From NCBI GenBank assembly GCA_963853835.1, contig OY970828.1, positions 60,690,861 to 60,754,860 on the forward strand: a DNA stretch of 64,000 nt. The letters are read 5' to 3'. Shown here in pieces: positions 1 to 11,200 of the stretch. The position numbers and the translations under genes were made by a program. Numbering within the stretch: the stretch's first letter is position 1; the number at the start of each line of letters is the position of its first letter. Source of the stretch: Calendula officinalis. Taxonomy: Eukaryota; Streptophyta; Magnoliopsida; Asterales; Asteraceae. The notes beneath the pieces are model-generated. The model was not told where the DNA came from and did no database searches. It was given only the letters and a program-made list of their open reading frames with translations.

Positions 1-1
1 T

Positions 2-61
2 CAAGTCCCTTGGGTGCCCGCCACTTTGGAGACCGAGGAGGAGATGCGTGAGTTTGGGTAG
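2..61 (+). pseudogene. Possible tail of a Ty3/gypsy pol (chromodomain-like end)
   Basis: The window opens inside a short open frame that ends at a TAG at 59-61. Its last residues include ATLETEEEMREFG, which resembles the ATWETEEEMR end of chromodomains at the C-terminus of plant Ty3/gypsy integrases. Only about 19 codons are visible and the expected aromatic residue before ETEEEM is missing. This is a weak call; it could be a chance frame. Confidence 0.27.
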
Positions 62-882
62 GTGGGGCCAAAGATGTATTTTGTGTGTGTATATTCTGTA
101 ATGGTGGGTCCCACAAAATTGAAGGGAATGAGTATTGTTGGCATGGGTGTACGTCAGTTTAGTGTGAATTGGTGTGTCTGCTGACATGACGCTGATTTGG
201 CAACAACTGACAGCGTCAGTTTCTGTCATCATTAGGAGCAGTCTTAAAGGTTATGTGTTCAAGTTCCGTAAGGACAAAGTGGAGAGATTAGGTGGTGTTA
301 AAAAAAATATGATAATCTTTATTTTATTGTATATAATAATAATAATGTATTTGTGACTTTCTCGCATCAACTTTCCCAAATAAGCAAACTGAATTTTCAG
401 CACATGTACTAGCTAAAAAGGAACTAGACGGCAAAAACGGACCCGCACGAGCCCAAGAATCAAGTGTGCATGAATTTGAGCTTTGACAAGCCTTTGGTCC
501 AACAACTTGCACCTCAAAGGAAAACCCAACGAAGGAGATTGACCACCTTCTCATTTCATGATGTAGAAATAAATGTGTGTTGAAAGGATTGACCCATGAC
601 CTATGAGCTCAAATCATATCCGGTTTGTTTCTATTCAACTATTGTATGTTACAAGACCAAGTAAAGAGCCACTTGATTAATTTAATCAATACCAACTAAT
701 TGTTTCTCTTAAATTTCGGTCACTAGTTGCTATATAAGACCAACATAAAAAAAAAATGCATGGCACGACAAAACAAAAAAAAAAACCCACCAAGCTCTCA
801 TATTCCTAAGATTTTCACGCAAGTCAAGAACTCCAGCAGTGCAATGCTTTAGGCCGCTGTACCCGAGAAACAAACTCGTAAA
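62..882. other. Intergenic, with a dispersed-repeat copy and a SINE-like tail
   Basis: No convincing gene is visible. Positions about 250-308 contain a B-box-like GTTCAAGTTCC followed by GGTGGTGTTAAAAAAAA, reminiscent of the better-preserved SINE at 6236-6343, but I see no A box. Positions 365-560 are a copy of a repeat also found at 6690-6890. A TATATAAG stretch near 731 could be a promoter, but no reading frame follows that I recognise. Confidence 0.45.
365..560. repeat. Dispersed repeat, copy 1 (other copy 6690-6890)
   Basis: The stretch from ACTTTCCCAAATAAGCA to CTTCTCATTTCAT matches 6690-6890 in the same orientation with many substitutions. Shared blocks include GAGTTTGAGCTTTGACAAG-type and CAACTTGCACCTCAAA-type sequence. 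On the minus strand both copies have weak open frames with related residues (for example CLFGKVDA and CLFGKVDV), so a copied gene or transposon fragment is possible. I cannot name the source. Confidence 0.6.
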
Positions 883-887
883 GTGTT

Positions 888-1211
888 TGATAGAAGCCTA
901 TTTGAGATGGTTAATCTCCCAAGAATTAAGAAAGAAACTAAAAACACTTTGAAACAATTTTCTTCTCTACCTTTTACTAATGCAAAACTAATACAATTTA
1001 TAATGCCAAAATATTAAAACTAGCCACTAAGCCACTACTCACAAATAATAGGAAATGCATGAAAACTAAAAAGCAAAAGCAAACGTGCATAACTTCCTAT
1101 GGATAGTATGCCTAACTTAATAAAATATAATAAAATGCAATTAAAATAAATATGCATGTTGGCTTGATCTTCTTTTTTCTTCATTTTGTCAAGGACGTGG
1201 TGCACGTATCA
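888..1211 (-). repeat. LTR (3' LTR) of the mini retroelement
   Basis: 324-bp copy nearly identical to 1706-2029. On the minus strand the end of the internal ORF runs about 10 codons into this LTR. Confidence 0.8.
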
Positions 1212-1681
1212 ATACTTCGCCCCTGAAAAACGACCTTGTCCTCAAGGTCGGAGTTCTCGTCCGGTGGTTTTGGAGGAGGTTTGGGTTGTCCTGATTTACT
1301 GTCGACGTAAATGGGTAACAAAAACCAAAATATATTAGTATGGTAACCTGATTGAATCTTTTCGAAGCCGCATAGTCGTAATGCCATGGATGGTGTTGGA
1401 TGTGGAAAGATGTCGTGGTTGAGTTGTCCCATAGGTGGAGTTGGCTTTGAGATCGAACGGTTGCTTTTGGTGATGCGAGCAACGACGGAAGGTGGTGGCG
1501 TGGTAGCGGTTGTTGTGATGGTATCCCTTTGTTTATGATGAAGAAAACTTACAACAAAAGTTGCAAAAGAGGTGGCGAAGTCTTTCCAACAATTGACAAG
1601 CTCGTTGTCGGTGTCAATACTAGCCACTGTATCGGCTAAGTTAGCCAAAGCTTGTTCAAGGCGGGTAGACATTGGAGGCAT
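1181..1681 (-). CDS. Chimeric Gag N-terminus / Pol C-terminus ORF of the mini retroelement
   Basis: An uninterrupted minus-strand frame of 166 residues starts at the ATG with CAT at 1679-1681. An upstream in-frame ATG at 1765 lies inside the LTR and is less likely. The start, MPPMSTRLEQALANLADTVA, looks like the N-terminus of a plant Ty3/gypsy Gag. The end, DLEDKVVFQGRSIDT, is like the C-terminus of Ty3/gypsy Pol, just before and into the 3' LTR. Between them is a Thr/Pro-rich linker. The element has therefore lost the whole gag-pol middle yet kept both ends in one frame. There is no zinc knuckle, protease, RT or integrase, so it would depend on an autonomous relative. Whether the fusion protein is made is unknown. 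Confidence 0.6.
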   Translation of the reverse strand: MPPMSTRLEQALANLADTVASIDTDNELVNCWKDFATSFATFVVSFLHHKQRDTITTTATTPPPSVVARITKSNRSISKPTPPMGQLNHDIFPHPTPSMALRLCGFEKIQSGYHTNIFWFLLPIYVDSKSGQPKPPPKPPDENSDLEDKVVFQGRSIDTCTTSLTK

Positions 1682-1705
1682 GGTACGAATCGATGAAAGC
1701 ACCAT

Positions 1706-2029
1706 TGATAGAAGCCTATTTGAGATGGCTAATCTCCCAAGAATTAAGAAAGAAACTAAAAACACTTTGAAACAATTTTCTTCTCTACCTTTTACTAATG
1801 CAAAACTAATACAATTTATAATGCCAAAATATTAAAACTAGCCACTAAGCCACTACTCACAAATAATAGGAAATGCATGAAAACTAAAAAGCAAAAGCAA
1901 ACGTGCATAACTTCCTATGGATAGTATGCCTAACTTAATAAAATATAATAAAATGCAATTAAAATAAATATGCATGTTGGCTTGATCTTCTTTTTTCTTC
2001 ATTTTGTCAAGGACGTGGTGCACGTATCA
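1706..2029 (-). repeat. LTR (5' LTR) of the mini retroelement
   Basis: 324-bp copy nearly identical to 888-1211. The only difference seen is GGTTAATC versus GGCTAATC near the left edge. The TSD GTGTT follows at 2030-2034. Confidence 0.8.
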
Positions 2030-2034
2030 GTGTT

Positions 2035-2281
2035 ACTAGGAAGTTGCCTCCAACAAACGTTTGTTGTAAACATCATCAATAAACAGTTTGTCTGATCAAG
2101 ATGAATTCAACGTTTTAGTGTTTTTTAGTCTTTAAAAATTTTAATTTTGTTTTATTTCCGTTCACATGAAATCATCCCTTTTATAAACAATAATAACATC
2201 TATGTTTTCAAACAAATCGTTTATGGATATCATACTTAGACCATTAGGCCCTAAACCATTAATGAAGACTAGTACCGAACA

Positions 2282-2357
<76 letters not shown>

Positions 2358-2457
2358 CAGAAAGAAGTGTCACTGCATTTCAAAAGGATAGTTACTTCGA
2401 TGTTTATTAACATTAAAACATAACATAACAAAATTATACATCTAACCTTTACTATCA
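2035..2457. other. Spacer downstream of the FRS-like gene
   Basis: AT-rich sequence holding the AAT microsatellite. It includes the probable 3' UTR of the minus-strand FRS-like gene. No other gene is seen. Confidence 0.5.
2282..2356. repeat. (AAT)25 microsatellite
   Basis: About 25 uninterrupted AAT units. Translated frames across it are poly-Ile artefacts. Its length suggests it is highly polymorphic. Confidence 0.95.
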
Positions 2458-4992
2458 TCATATACCTAAAAAATCATCACTTTCCAACACCGGGCACTCA
2501 TCAGAATCATGCCCGAACTGCCCGCAACACGGTACACCACAACGCCTTCGTTTCCTCAAACCATCCGACCTTCTCTCTTTCAAACTCCCAGTAAAACTCT
2601 GCACAATACTATCCGAATCCTCAACTTCCGGAAGAATCAAAGAATCGGGCGGGCTAATATTATCATCATCATTATTATTATAAGATATATCATTAGACGG
2701 GCCAGGAAATTCCTTGACCCGAGTCAACACCGAGTCAATTTGACCAAAGACAAAGTTCAACCGTTGATCCGTCTCCACAGATTCAGAAACCAAACTCGAA
2801 ACCATCGACTGTAACATCTGGACATTGACATGACCCGTATACCCGGATTTTGTGAAATCACGCCAACGGGCGGGTAAGTACTGATACGGGATGTGAAAAC
2901 AGTTGTTTGTTGATAACACACGGAGAACATGTCTACATAGGATTCCAGAGAATTCAAACTCGTGACAGCTGCAGTTGATGAAGTCATCATGTGGGGCCCA
3001 CAGGACTTTGTAACCGCCGTTTATTTCTGTGTGGTGTCTGACGATGAAGTAATTTCCGTCTATTAATAAGGATGCGTATTGTGGGGCCAGCACGAGCTGT
3101 TCTTGGAATTTTGTGAAAGCGTATGGTGTGAGAATAGTGGCTGCGTGTGATTCGATTGGTGAACCGGTTTTTAGAGATGTTTTTCGGGTCGTTTTTTGTT
3201 TTAATGAAGATTCCTCTTTTGCATCTATAATTGCTGATACCTGGATAAAACAGATGGAAAACGGGCCCAAAAATGTATTTTAATGCATAAAACATCTAAA
3301 ATCATTTATTAAAAAAATCAGATTATTGAAAAAAGAGTAAATTGCACAAATGGTCCTTTAGGTTTGTACCATACTACATATTTGGTCATTTAGTTTCATA
3401 AATAACACTAGTAGTCCTTATTTCTAAAACTATTGACACGTTTGGTCCTTTACCTAAACAGACGTTAACTTTTCCCGTCAAGTATACGTGTGTTTATGAA
3501 AGTAAATGACTAAATAGGTAATATGGTACAAACCTAAAGGACCATTTGTGTAATTTACTCTATAAAATTAAAACAATACCTGCTCCACAAAATTCCCAAG
3601 AACAGATTGAGCACTTAAAAACCGCTGAATAAAACCATTAATAAGCTCGGGTTTAAAAGTAGCTGTCATTCCCGCAAAAAAATAACACCTCAAAAAGGGT
3701 AACGCCCAAAACGCTCGTAAAGCATACAAACTAACAATATGCTTATTTCCACCAAGTCCATAATTATCAACCATTTCTCTCCACCCAATTTCAAACTCAT
3801 CAACCGAATGCAAATCATACAGCCCATAAAATTCGGTTTTCCAATTATCATACTGTGAACCGAGAACAACAGAAAACCAATCTGAAAACTTTGAAATTAT
3901 GTGCCAAATGCAGAACGCGTGTTTTGTTCTCGGTAGTTCGGTTGCAACCGCTTCTTTTAGCCACATGTTTTGGTCGGTTAATATTGTTTCGGGAGCTTTT
4001 CCATTCATGAAGGCTAAAAACGTCTTTAATGCCCACGAAAACGAGTGCATATTCTCATCTTGTAATAACACGCAACCGAAAAAACAGTTGGTTCCATAAT
4101 TATCAACACCGACCCAAATCCCGAGAATCATATCATAAGCTTCTAATCTATGAGTTGTATCAAAAACCACAACATCACCAAATGATTCATAAGATCTAAC
4201 TGATGACCCGTAACACCATGCGATATGATCCAACCGATTATTTCCATCAATTTTGAAATTATATTTAAAACTCGGATCTTTATCCTTTTTCTCTTTGCAC
4301 ATTTTGATAAGGTCAATGGCATCGTTATCTCGGTCAACGTTTCTAAACGACTCGAGTAAATTCCTCACGTCAATTTCGGTAAACGGTAAACAACCGAGTT
4401 TAACGCCTTTTTCTAATTCCATTAACCGTAACATTTGTCTAACCGACATCCCGGCTTTTGCAAACATGCATATACGGCTTTTATCGTCAGAGCTCATTGT
4501 ACAACACGCAGGGATCAGTTGTACGTCGTTTGACTTTATGGTTGACTTTAGGAGCTCGTGATTATGAATATTGCTAAAACCCGTGATCCGCCATTCGGGC
4601 ACGTCAAAATCGGCCCGCTTGACTATTCTCATATACGCTTGACAGCCGCAACGGGCTGATTTTCGGTTTCTTTGAGCTTTCCCGTCTTCTGACGGTTTGA
4701 TTTGTGGGAAACCGCCACGGTGGCAGGTGAAATCCCGCCTTGTGATTCCTCTGCCAACACCGTCTTTGCCACGTGTACGGTGTCGGCGGATTGAAAAACC
4801 GAATTGTTTTGCAAAACTACAGTAGAATTCATAAGCAGCATCTTGAGAAATGAATCTTTGACCAATAAAAGGTATAAGGTTGACTGAAGTTTGTCTGGAT
4901 AGAATTGTGTCTTCTGGGATTTCCTCAACTGTGCCGATATCATCAGCTGATAAATCGGTACCGTTTCCGGATAGTTCTTTCATCATGCTCAT
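2458..4992 (-). CDS. FAR1-related (FRS10/FRS11-like) protein
   Basis: Two coding exons on the minus strand: 4992-3580 (471 codons) and 3240-2458 (260 residues plus stop), about 731 residues in all. The splice sites are CAG|GTATTG at 3580/3579 and TCCAG|GTATCAG at 3241/3240, phase 0. The order fits the FAR1/FRS family of transcription regulators derived from MULE transposases. An N-terminal FAR1 DNA-binding domain (about residues 50-145) contains a Cys/His cluster. A MULE-transposase-like core (about 245-345) contains DVVVFDTTHRL and the ILTDQN motif. A SWIM zinc finger (C561-x-C-x9-C-x-H) reads CSCHEFEFSGILCRH. The C-terminus has a knuckle-like CCGQFGHDSDEC. Similarity to Arabidopsis FRS11 from memory is strong over the whole length. 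Family members act in the nucleus in light and developmental signalling; the role of this one is not known. The start MSMM at 4992 has no better upstream ATG. The intron carries a MITE. Confidence 0.9.
3334..3561. mobile_element. MITE with about 38-bp inverted ends in the FRS-like intron
   Basis: The left end GAGTAAATTGCACAAATGG and right end CCATTTGTGTAATTTACTC are inverted repeats that continue through CCTTTAGGTTTGTACCAT. Together they form long near-perfect TIRs around about 150 bp of core. No clear target duplication is visible (flanks ATTGAAAAA and ATAAAATTA). Truncated relatives occur in introns of SGT1 (10490-10706) and TRAPPC1 (17830-18119). The superfamily is not certain; a MULE or similar origin is possible. 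Confidence 0.7.
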
Positions 4993-6150
4993 TATCTTAG
5001 GGATTGATTGAAAAAGTAAGTTAAATTGTAATCCCTACAGATAATAAAATTTATATAAGGGTCTTAAAAGAATAGCAGAGTAACAGATAAATAACAAGAG
5101 TACAAGACACAAAGATGAAAGAAATGATTTTCAAAAAAATTAAAAATAAAGAAAAGATGAAAATAATATCACCTATTAAGGTTGAATATACTTGTGTTTG
5201 ACTTCACTTTCATCTTTTGATAGTAGCATCATTAACTTAGACTCCAGCAGGAAATTGTAGCATATTGACATGAGAAATCAACCTTCAAAAATTCCTTTAG
5301 TCAATAATCAATATATATATAGACATACATATATGTATGTATATACTACCCAAGTGCATAAGAAGAAAGGATTAAGAATATTACATGACTTGAATGATGA
5401 ATAAAGCAATTATGATATGCAAAATACCAGAAACACAAAATAAGTCATGGTTACAACTTACATTCCACACACAAGCATAAGTTTCATTCTTTCCTAAACC
5501 ACCGAGTTTTCAGTTTTTCATTGATTTAAAACTGTGCAAGCTACAATTAAAGCATCTAAATTGCATACCCCCTAAATTTCATCATTTATTCAGAGAATAA
5601 TTACAGACCGAAAGCAAAATAACCCTACGAATCCAATAAACAAAAGATCGGCTAGTCAAAAACCAAAAGGCGTTATAGAATCAAACTAATGCACTAAATC
5701 AGTACAGTAAATAGGCTTCAAAACCCTAACTAGTCGATTGAGTCCTCATTACTTGTTAAGTAGCCAAAACCTCATCGCTTGATTATATGCAACATGCATA
5801 AGTTAGATTAAACGATCGCGAAGTTTGATAACCATAAATTGTTCAATAGATGCTTCACACATTAGTTTTCGAGCTACACTATGCAATACATCACTTTATA
5901 TTATTTTTTTACTAAAATCACATAAAACCGGACTCTAGAGTAGGGTTCGAGTGTTCGATTGAATAATCGGAATTTAATATACAAAAAGGCGTACCGAACG
6001 GCGAAGATTGAGCTTGAAATCGAGTTCCCGATGGGGATGTTTCAGTGCAGACGATCAACAGTTTCCATGGAATAGGGGATTTCGGAGTTCAAACGGAGCG
6101 CCGTGCAAGAACGGATGCCGGATGAAATTGAAGTTATTCCCGTTTTAGCC
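4993..6150 (-). other. Probable 5' UTR, leader intron and promoter of the FRS-like gene
   Basis: No coding sequence is seen. On the minus strand a GC-richer stretch (about 6150-5995) ends at a donor-like TTCG|GTACGC (5995/5994). An acceptor-like TGTAG|GG lies at 5035/5034, 42 bases before the ATG. A leader intron of about 960 bp (5994-5035) between a non-coding first exon and the start exon is therefore plausible. This is inferred from splice-like sequence and composition only. Confidence 0.4.
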
Positions 6151-6235
6151 TTTTAGGCATTGTTTGTATATCTTCATTTTCGGGAAAATAAAATAAAAAA
6201 GAGGGTGTATAATAGTAATTATACTATTAGGATAC

Positions 6236-6343
6236 CCGTGTAATGTTTGTAGTTTAATGATATTGGTGTAAGGTGTTGCTCATGATCATGAGTTCAAGTC
6301 CCTTTGGAGTAAATAGGAGTAGATTAGTTGCCGTTAAAAAAAA
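6236..6343 (+). mobile_element. tRNA-derived SINE
   Basis: A pol III A-box-like TAGTTTAATGA lies at 6250-6260 and a B box AGTTCAAGTCC at 6291-6301. The body ends GATTAGTTGCCGTT followed by an A run at 6336-6343. The A-B spacing of about 30 bp and the length of about 108 bp fit a short plant SINE. A target duplication is not clear. It abuts the Helitron-like inverted repeat. Confidence 0.55.
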
Positions 6344-6349
6344 GGGAAC

Positions 6350-7567
6350 TCGTGCAATTCGCCGACGAGTACCTTATGAAATTATATTTTGTGATACACA
6401 TCTTTTATTTATAGTATAATAGGATACTCACGCTATTGGTCAATAACGAGATGAAGAAAATGGTGGTCACGGGCGGTATCGAGGTTGGTGGGTCGATATG
6501 GCTCAATGAAGATTAAAAATAATTAATTGTTCAAAGTTTGACATTCAATTAACGGTAAACAAAATAAATATTGTTATTTATTCAAAATAATTATTTGCTT
6601 TTTTGCGAAAAAATAAATAGAATAATTGACAAGTTAACTCTTTTTGCTAAAATATAACTATTTGCTGAAATATGACGTCTTAATTTTCAGCACATCGACT
6701 TTCCCAAATAAGCAGTCTGAAATTTCAGCATTACCCATCAGATGGTGGTCAGAAACCAAGTCGCAAAAACGGACACACACAAGCCTGGGAGTCAAACATG
6801 CATGAGTTTGAGCTTTGACAAGATTTTGATACAACAATTTGCACCTCAAACGAAACCCAATGAAGGAGCTTAACCTCCTCATTTCATTAGTTATAAACCT
6901 CAGTTGGGTTTGTTTATCTATCAATGTGAGACAGTTGTCCACCCATTTAACTTGTTTGATTTTTTGTTCTAAACACTTACTTTGAGAATCGATATCTCAT
7001 TTACCTGAACGTCATTTTAGATATTCTTTAACTCGTTGCGTAGCTTTCACAAAGGTGAACAAAAAACTATTAACAATTAATTATATATAACAAATATACA
7101 TATAATTAAATGAGTCTAAAGTTGGTAAAAATTTGTTTTCAACATAATTTTTCAACAAAAACAACGATACACAACTCAACCTTAAAGTCATTTTTAATAG
7201 ACGAGTTACTGTTGTCAGAAGTATAATAATATTGTAGTCAAAAGAGTTAAATTTATCAATTGTTATATTAACTTTTTCGCAAATAGAAAATAAGTGTTTT
7301 GAAAGTAAAAAAGAAGTAACCATTTATATTTTTTATGTCTGTCAATGAAATGTTAAACCTTGAACAACTAATTATTTTTAATCTCCATCAAGCGCCTACC
7401 ACCAACATCGCTATCGCCCGCCACCACCATCTTCTTCATATCGTTACTGACTCATAACATGTGTGCCCTACTATTATTAGAAAAGTGTGTAATCGACCAA
7501 CTTTCGCTCGACGCAAAATATAGTTGCATAGGGTATATGTCGCCGCATTGCGCGGTTACCCGACTAG
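6350..7567 (+). mobile_element. Helitron-like or foldback remnant with inverted arms
   Basis: The right end has Helitron 3' features: hairpin CCGC-ATTGC-GCGG at 7543-7555, eight bases, then CTAG at 7564-7567 followed by T. A region of about 190 bp at 6355-6545 reappears inverted at about 7345-7555; shared stretches include GATTAAAAATAATTA and TATGAAGAA. The left arm's counterpart of the hairpin is degenerate and abuts the SINE tail. No helicase ORF is present, so this is at most a non-autonomous element. A copy of the 365-560 repeat lies between the arms. Confidence 0.42.
6690..6890. repeat. Dispersed repeat, copy 2 (other copy 365-560)
   Basis: Same orientation as copy 1. It runs from CGACTTTCCCAAATAAGCA to CCTCATTTCATTAG. 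It has substitutions and small indels relative to copy 1. Confidence 0.6.
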
Positions 7568-7569
7568 TT

Positions 7570-8293
7570 TTAAATTATTTGCGTTTTCAAAACACATTAA
7601 GAAGATAATACGTTACAAATCGCAATCCCAAACACTTGCCATTGTTATAAAGATTTAACTAAAGTGTTGTATGATTTCGACTTAATTAACTTAATATAAA
7701 AATAACAAAATGCGGAGAGTCATAATGTGTTTGTTTGATTACATTTTAATCCGTAAATCAGGACTTAACTGGAAAAAAAAACATGAAAAATACTTTCCCA
7801 ACTAGCTAACAATTTACTTTTTCTTTTTATATTTATCCAACTTATATTAATCACATCTACATTTTTTGGTACTCTTGTTCAAAAGGTGTTAAATTTCTAA
7901 CATTTTTTTTTTTTAAATTTCATTATGATTTCAATTTATTTAGTTATATGTTAGACATTTTTCAATTACTAAAAACTTCTATTCAAATTTATGTATTATC
8001 TAATTATGTAATTTCTAAAAACAACAAGGTTTTGAAAAATAATAAAAAATTAAATTTTATTAGTAAGATTACTATAAACAAAAACACAAACGTATCCAAA
8101 CATACATGTTAACCAAACCTAACTTTAGAGTTTAGTCTATAAAAAACCGAACAAACCCTAAGATTGTTTTTACTCTTTTTAAGATTTCTAAGACTTTTTC
8201 CACTTTACGTTAACACCTCAAGTCAGTCAAGCAATCGTCTTCCTCAATCCTCATCTGCTTCTACGAACTCCAATTCTCTGCAAGTCAGTGTCA
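7570..8293. other. AT-rich spacer and SGT1 promoter / 5' UTR
   Basis: No gene is seen from 7570 to about 8150. The last 100 bases before the SGT1 start are C/T-rich, as in a plant 5' UTR. A TATAAAAA-type stretch near 8139 is a possible TATA box. Confidence 0.4.
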
Positions 8294-11200
8294 ATGGCGT
8301 CTGATCTCATCACCAAGGCTAAGGAAGCTTTCATTGACGATCACTTTGAACTCGCCGTTGACTTTTACTCTCAGGCCCTCGCCATTAACCCTAACAATGC
8401 CGACGTGTTCTCCGACCGCGCTCAGGCCAACATCAAGCTCCAAAACTTCACCGGTATGGTTTACTATCTCGTTTTTCTCTTCAGATCCTGATTCGAACAA
8501 CAATCCGCCAATCCCGATCAATTGGTGGTTTAATTTTAAGCTGATAAATTGCGTTTATGATTAGTTTTAGGTTTCTTAGGTGCTTTAATCACCTGAAAAT
8601 CTTGATACTGTTTTTATGTCATATTGAATTGTTTAATTTTGGTTTCTTAGGTGTTTATTCTTTCATATCGACAATTCGACATAGCTATGGTTATGCTGAA
8701 AATTGTTCTGTTTTTTTATCAAAATTGTTCTGCTTTATCATGTGATAGAGTACCTAAGGATCTCATACCTAATTTAATAAAATAAAAAAATCATAATTTG
8801 ACATAAGTTTTATTTGTATTCTTGTGTATGCATAGCATTTGAGTCTCCTGTGTAAAGTATTTGATTATATTAAAATGTATAATACTAATATTTCACAATT
8901 GTGTTGGAGCAGAAGCTGTTTCTGATGCAAACAAAGCAATTCAGTTGGACCCCTCAAATTCAAAGGCATATCTTCGCAAAGGGTGAGAAATAACTAAAAC
9001 AAGTTTGTTATTTCTAACTAAAACGAGATTTTTCTAATTTTATGCTTCATACAGAAGTGCAATTGGTTTAATAGAATGCATTTTATCTTTTGAAAGCTTA
9101 ATAAGATGAGAATTTTTCTCAAGGATGAAGTAATTATCAGATACCAAAATTTCTAATTTCTAATTTTTTTCAGTAACTAAATTTGACCTATTTTTGGTCA
9201 ACAGAACTGCATGTTTTAAACTTGAAGAATACCAAACCGCTAAAACAGCCTTTGAAGCTGGTGCTTTATTAGTTCCAGAAGATACTCGATTCAGTGACTG
9301 GATAAACAAGTGTGACAAGTGCATTGCAGGTAGTTACTTTAGATCAATGTTTTTTATTTATCTTAATTTCATCATTGCTAAATGTGTATCGAACTATCGA
9401 TCTTTTTGCCAGATTTGTTTTCATTAAATGTTGTATTATTTAAAAAAAATGTTAAATTTTTTGAATAAGATTATTTCCGAGGTTTTATGCATTAAGAATA
9501 CACTTTGTGTGACTTTTGACCCTATGTAAAGCCAACTACATGTGATGTGATTCTAAGCATCAAAACTATTAAATATTGAGGAATTGATTTTGAATTATTT
9601 TTTGTGTTCTGAAACAGAGGAAAATGGTGAGCTATCAACCCAAAATGATGTTGTCACTACAACTGATGCAGCAGCTCAAAAGGATGCTGAACTAGTAAAT
9701 AACATCTCTGCTGAGGTGGCAACCAAAGTGCCAGCTAAGCCAAAATACAGGTCTAAACCTTAATACTTGCAAATATCATATTCAGCAATTATATTCATGA
9801 GTTTTTTACTCATAGAAAATGTTTCATTTATTTTATCCTGTATACTCCCTCCGTCCCTTAATAAAGTTCCCATTTGTGTTAGGCACAACATTTTAGGAGA
9901 TAGTTAGTGGTGGGGTATTTGGTATTACTTTTGATTAAAATATAAGGTTTGATTGGAGAGAGAAAGTGTTTTAAGAGATAGTTAGTGGTGAAAGTATTGG
10001 TAATAATATTATTATATTAAGTGGGCCCCTTATATTTGAGAAATGGGAACTTTATTTAGGGACAAAATTTGAAGGCAAAATGGGAACTTTATTTAGGGAC
10101 GGAGGGAGTATTTCATTGTATACCATTAGATTTCCATAATAAAGTAAGTGTGTTAAATATGATTACAAAAACTATATTTTATTATAATAATCACAAAGAT
10201 TTAGGAAGTTTACATATTTGTTGTTTAATAAGCATCTCTACTTTTACTAGAAAGTTTTTAGTTTTTTTCTGGTGGCAGGTATGTAATTTATCTAATAAAC
10301 CATGTATATTTCCAGGCACGAATTCTATCAAAAACCAGAGGAGGCAGTTGCGACCATATTTGCAAAGGGAATACCAGCCGACAAAGTTTCAGTTAACTTT
10401 GGGGAACAAATCGTATGTTTCCATTTTCTCAACATTTATGAATTTAGCATGCTTTTAATATAGAACTAAAGAACCGACTCATTTACTTTTTTATGACCAC
10501 CCCTCGACTTCTTATTATTACACGAATTGCCCCTCGTTTTGAAAGTTGTAACATCAATGGTCCCTAAAAACTTAATGGTCTTTTATGCTTTAGGGAGCGT
10601 TAGTGTTGCAAGTTTCACAATTAAGGACTATCCGTGTAATGAAGAAAGTCTAGGGATGAAATTCGTAATTTCATACAAACCACAGGGACTATTTATGTAA
10701 TTCACTTGAAAGAAAAGTTTGTTGACATGTGATATTAACTAACTAGCTTGTTTGTGTTTGGTTTCAGTTAAGTGTAACGATTGATGTGCCTGGAGAAGAG
10801 GCGTATATTTTCCAACCTCGCTTATTTGGAAAGGTGACATGGTTTTGAATTTCATTTTAAGTTTGTAATTAAGATATTAATCAAACATATTGATTAACAG
10901 ATAATCCCTGCAAACTGCAAATATGTTGTTCTTTCAACCAAGATAGAAATCCGTCTTGCAAAAGTGGAACCAATTCACTGGACATCTCTTGAGTTCACCA
11001 ATGACACTTTGGTTGTCAGAAGCAGCACTGTCTCATCAGGTGACCATATTGTTAAAACGTGTCGGGTCGGGTCGGGTCGGGTTGAGTTGGGATGATTGAA
11101 CACTTTTCTTATTTGTTTATTTACATTTTGTGTAAGTAATATGTATCTTTAATGGGATTAGAAGTTGTATTTATTACAATAGTAGTCTAGTTTTAATGAA

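Larger units (their letters stand above)
888..2029 (-). mobile_element. Mini LTR retroelement (deletion derivative, Ty3/gypsy-like), 1.14 kb
   Basis: Two 324-bp direct repeats (888-1211 and 1706-2029) start TGATAGAAGCC and end GCACGTATCA on the plus strand, so each LTR reads TG...CA on the minus strand. By eye they differ at about one base. The element is flanked by a 5-bp target duplication GTGTT at 883-887 and 2030-2034. Next to the right LTR the minus strand reads ATGGTGCTTTCATCGA, in the position of a primer-binding site. Only 494 bp lie between the LTRs. Near-identical LTRs and an intact TSD indicate a recent insertion. Orientation follows from the PBS-like site and the ORF. Confidence 0.82.

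Noticed and set aside
725..882. TATATAAG followed by MARQNKKK frame as a small gene cut by the mini retroelement
   Set aside because: The frame is short, lysine-rich from an A run, and does not continue convincingly across the empty site.
2202..2461. Frames with long poly-Ile runs on both strands
   Set aside because: Translation of the AAT microsatellite; not a gene.
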